Of a DNA stretch of 14,546 nucleotides, positions 8,041 through 14,546 are shown piece after piece. The translations under genes and the position numbers were made by a program. This DNA is from Trachelipus rathkii (taxonomy: Eukaryota > Arthropoda > Malacostraca > Isopoda > Trachelipodidae). The stretch lies in assembly GCA_015478945.1 (NCBI GenBank), contig JABUQX010057158.1:20001-34546 (forward strand), read 5' to 3'. The stretch's first letter is position 1, and the number at the start of each line of letters is the position of its first letter. The notes beneath the pieces are model-generated. The model searched no databases. It saw only the letters and a program-made list of their open reading frames with translations, and had not been told where the DNA came from.

Positions 8041-10900
8041 TATTGCATCTAATCGGAATTTCTCTCTAAGCTATGATATCGGTTGTTCAAAGGAGAGAGC
8101 AAGACGGTAATTTTCGAAGGGGTTTTTGGTTATAAAAACAGTATATGATAATCTGTTGTTTATCACTAAATAATTACCCTTCTACCAATTCTTCAAACTG
8201 AAGTAGATAAGAGTAGGTGACATCACCCAAACTATTGGGTACGTATCTTCAATTCTTCATATGGCTATTCTTCTCTTCGTGTTGTGGGAATTCAGGAACG
8301 ATCGAGAGTGTGATCACTGGTTCTATCCTACAGTTGGAGAAGATTTTTATATTCCGTATGTCAATCGTTTGTTTGGTGATCTCTCTCCAACATGTCGACT
8401 AAGATAAGTTAAGTGTGAGTATTGGCCCGTGTACCGCTAATTATGAGCGAGTTATCTTGTTCAAATATCACAGTTTTTCAATTATTGTCTTTCATAACTT
8501 TCAATGAAGAGAGTCTCATTCAGGAGAAAGAACTTCTGATCGATACTACGGGCGAGATATAGCTCATACATAGAGCAAACTGTATGTTAACATAATAGGG
8601 AACTTGAGCGACACTCAGAAGATCGGGAGAGACCATGCTAAATAGATATGGCTCTGCGAGTGTCGAGATATGAACAGTTATATAAAAATGTATGATTTAC
8701 TAATGCTTTGCGTCGTATTGACGAAGTTTACATATTTTGGTATGTTTCTCATAGTGTGTTATAATATGATGGGAAGCGAGATCGAGTTAGATGGTTAAGA
8801 ATGGTTGGAGGTGTCATCTGCTCAACTAAGAGTATACTCTGAGGTCCAATGGGATGTATTAGACCTTTAGTCACTACTCAGAGTCCACGGTACGTAGGTA
8901 ATATGGCGCGACACCATTATATTAAGGAATGGTGGGGTAGAGGGTTAATGGCGCATTGCTCAATCTTTTTCGCACAAGGTTGGCGAGAATCCTTTTTCTC
9001 TTGTCAAGCATCTCGTCTATCCTTTGTATCTCTTATATATTAAAAATGTGCGTATTAGTTATCACTCTAAGATCTGGGTTTTGACGGTATTTGTGTGCGG
9101 TCTAGTAAAAAACACTAGGGAGGCTCTGAGCAAACTTCACTTAGTGATAAAGTCGAGTCCAACTAACTTTTTATTTCACATAGCATTAATTAGTTGTGCC
9201 ATGATGTTTGCACAAACGGTTTAACCGAGCGAGCTGAAAAAATAAGAGACAGCTCTATGGCCAGAATGAGCTGATGTTTAATAACATACCACAGTTTTTT
9301 ACAGTTTTAGGTTTTTGAAAATAAAGAAATATATTCAGTGAAATTGCATTTATTGAAATAATAATGCACGAGTAGGCTATGCACACAGTCTAAACACATG
9401 CCCAGTAACACACTCGAGCGCACGAGACATATGTATATCTTTTGATCAGCAAACTAGGCCATGGTCTGCGTGAGAAAATCACGAGTAGTAGAACTCACCT
9501 CCATGAGAGGTGAATCAGCGGAGAATGCAAATAGCTCACCAACTTCTAAATAAAACACTGACACCAACATGTTTTGTTGGCTGTAGCACAACCTCGTCTT
9601 GTTTCGGAGTATATCGTGCCTTTTCAATATACAAGTAGCTCACAGTTATTGTGGCGTGAACGATGGCAAATAGAAGACATGGCATTGAAACCGATCGCCT
9701 TAGGTATAGTATTCTCTGTTGCGTGACAGAACACTAATCGAAACATAGAGGCATTTGCGCAATAAAAAGTAGGTGAGTTTGTCCGCGGTTTAACCATTAG
9801 CTGACTAAGGACTCTGTAAAGAATGAGAACTCTCCAGTTTGCGCCATCCTGAGTTTGCTCGTACAGCAATTTTCAACGGAGAGTATCAAACAATAAGGTA
9901 CATCCCTTTCAAAGAACCCATATCACACACCCGTAGCTAGAAAGATGTCTTTTTCTCTCTAAAAGGGAAAAGGTCATGGAGTTCGTTTCAAACCTGCTAT
10001 GTTCGTTTATTCATCTCCAACTGCGGGGTGCCCGCAAAAGGTATTCTGAGAAATTATCGATCGCGGAGATTATTTATATGCGTGCGAAAACCTTCAAATA
10101 TGGAGTAGTTTGAGAAAGCGAGCAGTGCTCGCGTTCCCAATAACTCAAGCGATATATGTTCCCAAGTTGGTCCGCGCGAGTCAGCTAAACTACATCTACA
10201 ATTTGTCTCACCAAAAATCTTATATAAATACAGGAGTCGAAAGAGGTCAGTTATCGCATAAATATGGTTCTGAGAAAGTACGGAATACCTGCCAATCTAT
10301 TCTCTTTTCTTTTTATTTCTGGTAGGATTTGCCCACTAGTGGTTTGGGAATTTGCGAATGTTGCAATTTATTTCTTTGTCACTATAAGTCTGGTATGCTC
10401 GCGGAGAGTAATGGAAAAAGAAGAATGTAGATAAAGGTTGTATCGCACGTATCTGCTTTTAACCAAATTATCACAAGTCTCAATTATCTTGAAAGGTACC
10501 AAGCAAAAGAAGTGCTAGAGACGGCAGTCCACTATAGTTCATTTTCATTGCTTGTTGGCGGGAGAAGAGTATAGGGCAGTAAATTAGCATCTGGTCCATA
10601 TGTCATGATGTACCGTCGAGAAACTTTTCCCAACTTCTTGGAACGTCGAGCTTTTATCGGCATGAACCTTCCGTCTCCTCCATTAGTCTGCGTGTGTGAT
10701 TAGTGCTGCAAATTATCCAGTTGATTACAACACATGCATATGTGTAGAACCGAAATTTCGGTTGGTAGGCGTTGATGTTAAACTTTTTCGCACTCTCCTT
10801 TTCGGCTGACTATTTTGTAATGAGTATGTGTATTAGTATTTAGCTAAAGTTAGTTCAGTATGCTACATAATTGTATCGTACTTCAGAATCTTCTGAGAGA
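8041..10900. other. Unassigned mid-GC sequence, possibly decayed 5' part of copy A
   Basis: This nearly 3-kb stretch lacks the TA arrays and long A/T runs seen elsewhere. Open frames (8217-8402, 8849-9043, 9024-9224 and 10110-10325 on plus; 9624-9869 on minus) are short and carry no motif I recognise. Its position upstream of copy A on the minus strand is where the RT, endonuclease and ORF1 of that element would be, so it may be their decayed remains. I could not align it convincingly to copy B. Confidence 0.3.
10730..10763. other. Two adjacent 16-bp hairpins
   Basis: ACACAT-GCAT-ATGTGT at 10730-10745 is a perfect 6-bp stem with a 4-base loop. Two bases later AACCGAAATTTCGGTT at 10748-10763 is a perfect 16-bp palindrome. 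No gene neighbours them, so a role as an operator or terminator cannot be claimed. Confidence 0.6.
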
Positions 10901-10901
10901 A

Positions 10902-10974
10902 GGATCCCGGCGTTCAAACCAAATTCCGGTTCCGATAAAGATTTCTAATCCGATTTTGATCCCGCGATTGAACT
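10902..10974 (-). other. Two T-arm/B-box-like words, no tRNA gene
   Basis: Read on the minus strand, AGTTCAATCGCGGGATCA (10957-10974) and GGTTTGAACGCCGGGATCC (10902-10920) both resemble the tRNA T arm and RNA polymerase III B box. No cloverleaf, A box or anticodon arm can be built upstream, so this is not a tRNA gene. Degenerate tRNA-derived SINE debris is a possibility. Confidence 0.25.
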
Positions 10975-11516
10975 AGGCTTCGATTCTAATCTAACTGCCC
11001 TTTACCCTCCAATTATCATCATTTTTGTTTCTTGTCCTATCCTTCCTAGTTTTCCATTGAAATGCACTTTAGTCTTCATTAAGGACACGTTTATTGCTTT
11101 TTGGAGCCGTAATAAAGCAGTTCTAACTTTATCTTTGCGTGTTATAATACTTTTATCCACACCACTATATATGAGGAAAGAGTTATTGCCGACTACTACT
11201 GGATGAAAGGTCCTTCCCTCCTTTGTTATTTGCAACGCGTATCAACACGTAAATTTACTCTGGTATTTAGGTGTACATGTTCGTTTTCTTGTCTCGACTA
11301 AACCCTGTTAGGATCCGCTGCATCTCCACAGATATGTTCCCTTAGGGATTATCGTCGCCTTCAAATTCTCGTTAAATGTGTTTCGACTTACATTTGTGCA
11401 AAACCTGTTCTCCGACATGCTGAAAACCTTTAAACTTTGCCAATCACTATGTATGGACATTTAGGGAATAATGTAACGTTACGTAAGTCAAATTTTAACT
11501 AAATAAGCCTTTTCCC
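10975..11516. other. Spacer; one unrecognised minus-strand frame
   Basis: A 77-codon minus-strand frame at 11002-11235 (begins MQITKEGRTFHPVVV) is moderately hydrophilic with a Lys/Arg-rich centre, but matches no family I know. It lies between unassigned sequence and the TA array that borders copy B. It has no start context or partner gene to support it, and I consider it more likely chance or a repeat fragment. Confidence 0.25.
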
Positions 11517-11547
<31 letters not shown>

Positions 11548-11630
11548 ATATATATAATAAATAGTTATATATATATATATATATAATATAGTATATATAT
11601 AATATATATATATTATATATATATATATAA
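11517..11630. repeat. Imperfect (TA)n array at the 3' end of copy B
   Basis: About 114 bp of TA units with register slips, ending directly against TTTTTTTT at 11631-11638, the complement of the element's A8 tail. It could be the pre-existing target of insertion or a microsatellite that grew from the retrotransposon tail. The 78-codon frame over it is composition only. Confidence 0.95.
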
Positions 11631-11890
11631 TTTTTTTTGAGTCAGTGTACAGGACCCACCACGGCCACAAAGAAGCGACACTTGGTTGAAAAAAAATCAA
11701 CACGCTGGGGCGGGTCTGGAGCATACATATTTCAAAACGTCAAAAGAAGATTTGAATATAGAACAAAAATTATTTCAGTCGAAATTAAAAATAACAAAAA
11801 CTAAACAAAAGTAACAATCCTTGCATATAAAAGTCCTAGTATTACGTAACAAAATCAAATATATGAAGAATATTCATCTTCTTGTAGAAC
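11631..11890 (-). other. 3' UTR and A8 tail of copy B
   Basis: On the minus strand, after the C-terminal tail, comes non-coding sequence rich in T and A, then a GC-richer terminal segment (GTGGCCGTGGTGGGTCC, about 11654-11670) followed by GTACACTGACTC and eight A residues at 11638-11631. The A8 meets the TA array at once. A short A tail next to simple sequence is usual for target-primed reverse transcription. Copy A matches only the inner part, from about 11818 upward. Confidence 0.6.
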
Positions 11891-12250
11891 AAGAAATAGG
11901 TTACTTACTAGTGGGGAAGATCGGATAAGATTTGGGATAATCTTTTGGAAGGTGTTTTGGACCGTAAAAGTAGGAAAATGACGGCGGCGAATAGAGTCAG
12001 CTGGGAACAATTCAATGAAGATATGCGAACAGATTCGGGCGTATGACTTCGAACAAAATTGGAAAAAAGATGGGAGGGGGGTTCGTAACTGTGTGGACTG
12101 TGAGGTGATATAAATGTGGCCATAACGAGGAGGCGTGGCAAAGTATCACAACCTCGTGGTGAAGCCACGTTTTTCCGCCCGTCGGTGGGCGAGAAGGGGA
12201 AAAGACACTCGCTTCCCTTGAATGATCGGGGAGGATTAACACTTTATATA
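11890..12250 (-). pseudogene. C-terminal tail of the retrotransposon polyprotein
   Basis: Two overlapping minus-strand frames (12012-12242 and 11908-12168) cover this part. One contains HLTVHTV, which resembles the LTV-H-I part of the Cys/His-containing tail seen in many RNase H-bearing LINE proteins, though the cysteines are not clearly placed. The last part (NTFQKIIPNLI in one frame, KTPSKRLSQIL in another) matches the conserved nucleotide block shared with copy A near 6090-6150, which supports the idea that it was coding. Its function in the family is poorly defined. Confidence 0.5.
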
Positions 12251-12669
12251 ATATTTCTGATGCGAAGTTTTACCACTTCTTCTGTTATATCTTAACTTTT
12301 TCTCCTGAACTCTGCTTCTGTTCTTGACATCGACACATATAATGTTGTTTTATCATCTGCGTTTTCCGTCGACGATTTGTATTCTCCGAGATCTTCGCTG
12401 CGGCTGCTTTGGATGCCCAGCGCTCACTAGCCTAAATTCGACAAAGATAAGTAATCAGTTGATAGGGAGGAGTAGCATAATCACATCTTGTCAAAGATTA
12501 GTGAGGGATGAGGAATGTACATCACGGGTCTTCTTTTTTGCGCTGCGGGATAGAGGAGGATAACCTGGGAACCAACAAAAGTTTCTTCTCTCGTTGGCTT
12601 GTGCGCACTCTTGGGACACAGGGGATTGCCGACGCGAACCCGAAATGAAGGAGGTGCCATTTTTTGGCG

Positions 12670-13045
12670 CCTCTGTTCAGCGGGATTTTTCATTGCCAAG
12701 TACCCCTACATGAAAGGGTCCAGTGGTGCACGGACAAGAGAGGATAATTCTGTTTCTTGTGGGAATGGAGGCAGCCGAAGAAAAATTTCTTGCAAACAGC
12801 CAGCATACCAATTGTGTTTTGTAGAATACAGGGGTTTTAAGCGCTTTAGAGCGCTGAGCGAATCTGAATAAATGACCATAAGATGATCTTGGTTAAGGTT
12901 AGAATTCGAGAAAGCGCAAAATCATTATAGCCATTAATCTGCCTTAAAATTTGAAATTAAGAATGGGAGGTGAATGGGAAAGTTTGAGTGTGCGGTGGAA
13001 GGACATGCGATAAAATAAAGTGAGGTAGCGTCAATCAGTAAATAC
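12670..13045 (-). pseudogene. Ribonuclease H domain, frame-broken
   Basis: Three RNase H signatures occur in the right order. FTD at 13034-13042 holds the first catalytic Asp, but the Gly of FTDG is replaced by a stop. SDSLSALKRL, with its DSL at about 12856-12864, holds the Asp equivalent to E. coli Asp70. HVGVLGNE lies at 12689-12712. The two Asp codons are 58 codons apart, close to the usual 60. A patch before the second motif (about 12895-12930) resembles the helix with the catalytic Glu but is scrambled. The enzyme would degrade RNA in the RNA-DNA hybrid. Stops and shifts occur between motifs, so it is inactive as written. Confidence 0.8.
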
Positions 13046-13228
13046 TGAGTAACATAAATCAAGAACTGTGGAATGAGACAGGAATGATGCCTTTAACAAG
13101 GCGCAGAATGGCTTGATTTGGAGAGGGAGGTCGAAGCCAAGCAAATGGTGGGAGCGGGGAATAAACCAAGGTGTGATCCTTCATCGTATGAAGAAAGGCA
13201 AGCACCTTTTGGTAAGGGATATTAAGAA

Positions 13229-14546
13229 TTAAGATGTTATAACCGTGGTTCGCAAATGGGCAGTAATTAGGATTCTGAGGCACCTCCGCAGAATCGGTGT
13301 CAGGGCAGACCGTTTGGGGTTTGAAAAACGAAGATAACTTGTGAACACATGATGTATTTCTTTCGAAGAGAGAGTGGCATCAACATTGGGTTCAACTTCA
13401 AGGCTTACCCGGGGGAGACGATGGAGAGCAGTGGAGATAACGAATCGCCTCGTTTTGTATGGGATATAAGTGCAGTAGAGTAGGGGAGGCCTGACCATAT
13501 TACAACACAGCCATAGTCCAGCTTTCGATCGAACTAGGGCGGTATATAGACGTAAAAGGGACTTGCGATCAAACGCCCTTAAGATATTTTGAGGCGAGGA
13601 TGAACGTAATAAGTCAAGCGCCGCGATTGACAGTTTAGTTTTCAGGTGTTTAATATGTGGGGCATATGATAAAGTGGTCATCTAGAATGAAGTCCTAAGG
13701 AATTTGACCTGTGAAGTAGTAAGAGGAATAGGCGAACCATATAAAGGTTATGGTCGCTCGAAGAAGGTGGCAAGGTCTTCGATTCCCTTTTTTCTTTAAA
13801 AAGCACTGGCTGAGGTTTTTGGTGGGAGAAAAAATGGAAGCCATGGGAGCATTGTGAAATATTCTCAATAGTAGTTGAAGTTGCCGTTCGAGAAAAGGCA
13901 GCTTGGCACAAGCTATATAATGCAAGGTCATCGACATGGAGAGAAAAATTGACAGTCGCTGAATAGAGGTAGCAATATCATTAAATCCGAGCAAATAGTA
14001 GTACGCTTAAAACACTACCCTGGGAACGCCTTCATCCAGAGTAAAAGTGGCGTGACATAGAATAGAAGAGCAACGAACCTGGAATAGATCTGTGTGACAA
14101 AAAAGGCATTGATAAAAAGATGTACAGCAACCGGAAACCAAGCGTGGAGTTTAAGAGAATCCCAGTTCTCCCACGTTGTGTCGTAAGCTTTTCAAGGTCC
14201 AAAAAAGGACACCAGAGACATCCCAGGCCCCAGTTTGAGGGCTTCCCCGGGATGTCATGCTAGTTTTACCAAGCGGTCCCGCAGTCGAACGAATTGTTGC
14301 GGAACCAAATTGGAAGTTTGAGAAAGCTTACGGCTCTCAGAACAGGGAAGTAAGCGGCCAGAATCGCATTTTCTCCATTTAAGTTACAGAGTGACAGGTC
14401 AGCCGAAAATTGGTCTTTGGTTGTCTGCCAAACTTCGGATTTTTCCAGGTTTGGGAATAGGATTGCAAAGCTGTAGTCCAAATAGATGGAAACAGAAGAT
14501 TCGATCCAGATTCTGTTATATAAATCCAGCAAAAAATGCTGATGCA
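13229..14546 (-). pseudogene. Reverse transcriptase domain, frame-broken, N-terminus off the edge
   Basis: The fingers region (14266-14532) shows LYNRIWIE, a PNLEK patch standing where LINE RTs have PIPKPGK, then FR(N)N, all close to LINE RT consensus. The catalytic block A reads as FLDLEKAYDTTW across about 14160-14207 when one frame change is allowed. A GVP patch, as in the GVPQG block, follows near 14020. The active-site box reads LHVDDLALY at 13916-13941, so both metal-binding Asp of the usual YVDD are kept while Tyr is His. NDIATSIQ just upstream is in another frame. FSPTK (about 13830), LGLI near 13680, and the frame 13229-13681 with HIKHLKTK, SLLRLYTALVRSK and NPK form the thumb region. 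The enzyme would copy element RNA into DNA at a nicked target in the nucleus. Confidence 0.85.
14217..14256. other. Inverted repeat inside the RT region
   Basis: GACATCCC (14217-14224) and GGGATGTC (14249-14256) are perfect 8-bp arms with 24 bp between them, inside which further G/C-rich pairing is possible. It lies between the fingers and block A of the RT remnant. It may only be chance in coding DNA. Confidence 0.5.

Larger units (their letters stand above)
11631..14546 (-). mobile_element. Non-LTR (LINE) retrotransposon copy B with RT and RNase H, 5' part beyond window
   Basis: On the minus strand the segment reads, in order: reverse transcriptase, ribonuclease H, C-terminal tail, 3' UTR and an A8 tail. 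RT followed by RNase H is known from the I/LOA/R1-like group of LINEs; automatic annotation often labels such proteins jockey-like. The clade is therefore an inference and needs a phylogeny. All domains need several frame changes and cross in-frame stops, so the copy is dead as written or carries sequencing indels. The endonuclease and ORF1 are not in the window and would lie to the right of 14546. Copy A has the same orientation. Confidence 0.88.

Noticed and set aside
9624..9869. 81-codon minus-strand frame as a possible RT piece of copy A
   Set aside because: I could not match any RT motif order to it; left as unassigned sequence.
11488..11724. 78-codon minus-strand frame with many Ile and Tyr
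   Set aside because: It is a translation of the LINE 3' UTR end and the TA array.
12324..12871. Plus-strand frames at 12324-12563 and 12599-12871
   Set aside because: They are antisense shadows of the RNase H and tail region of copy B.
1..14546. CRISPR array, integron, phage or bacterial defence system
   Set aside because: No spaced repeats of that type, no prokaryotic gene layout and no matching protein motifs were seen.

Overview
The window reads as a repeat-dominated stretch of a eukaryotic, probably arthropod, nuclear genome. It has long imperfect (TA)n blocks, a compound AT/GT microsatellite, a polypyrimidine block, long A and T runs, no convincing multi-exon gene, and remnants of non-LTR retrotransposons. 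A decapod crustacean would fit this mix, but that is a guess and nothing here proves it. I found no prokaryotic features (no operons, ribosome binding sites, CRISPR or integrons), no rRNA and no complete tRNA.

Layout. Positions 1-959 are AT-rich spacer holding a cluster of TGACGTCA palindromes and a 15-bp perfect direct repeat that brackets about 370 bp of different composition. Positions 960-3080 are mostly simple sequence: three TA-rich arrays, a GT tract, an A/T-run field and a CT-rich block, with a small unique island near 1.84-2.0 kb. Positions 3080-5968 are AT-rich with several open frames that are broken from one frame to the next; I cannot assign them to a family. Positions 5969 to at least about 8040 hold copy A of a non-LTR retrotransposon on the minus strand, strongly decayed and recognised mainly because it matches copy B. 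Positions 8041-11516 are mid-GC sequence that I cannot assign. Positions 11517-11630 are a TA array, and from 11631 to the right edge lies copy B of the same element, also on the minus strand.

Copy B is the only clearly identifiable coding material. Read on the minus strand from 14546 downward it shows reverse transcriptase blocks (fingers, FLDLEKAYDTTW, GVP, HVDD, thumb), then a ribonuclease H domain (FTD, SDSLSAL, HVGVLGNE), then a divergent C-terminal tail, a 3' UTR and an A8 tail abutting the TA array. It is cut by many frameshifts and stops. The 5' half (endonuclease and ORF1) would lie beyond the window. No gene here looks able to make a functional product. The dense frameshifts in B and the phase slips in the TA arrays could be true decay or uncorrected long-read errors, and the sequence alone cannot separate these.
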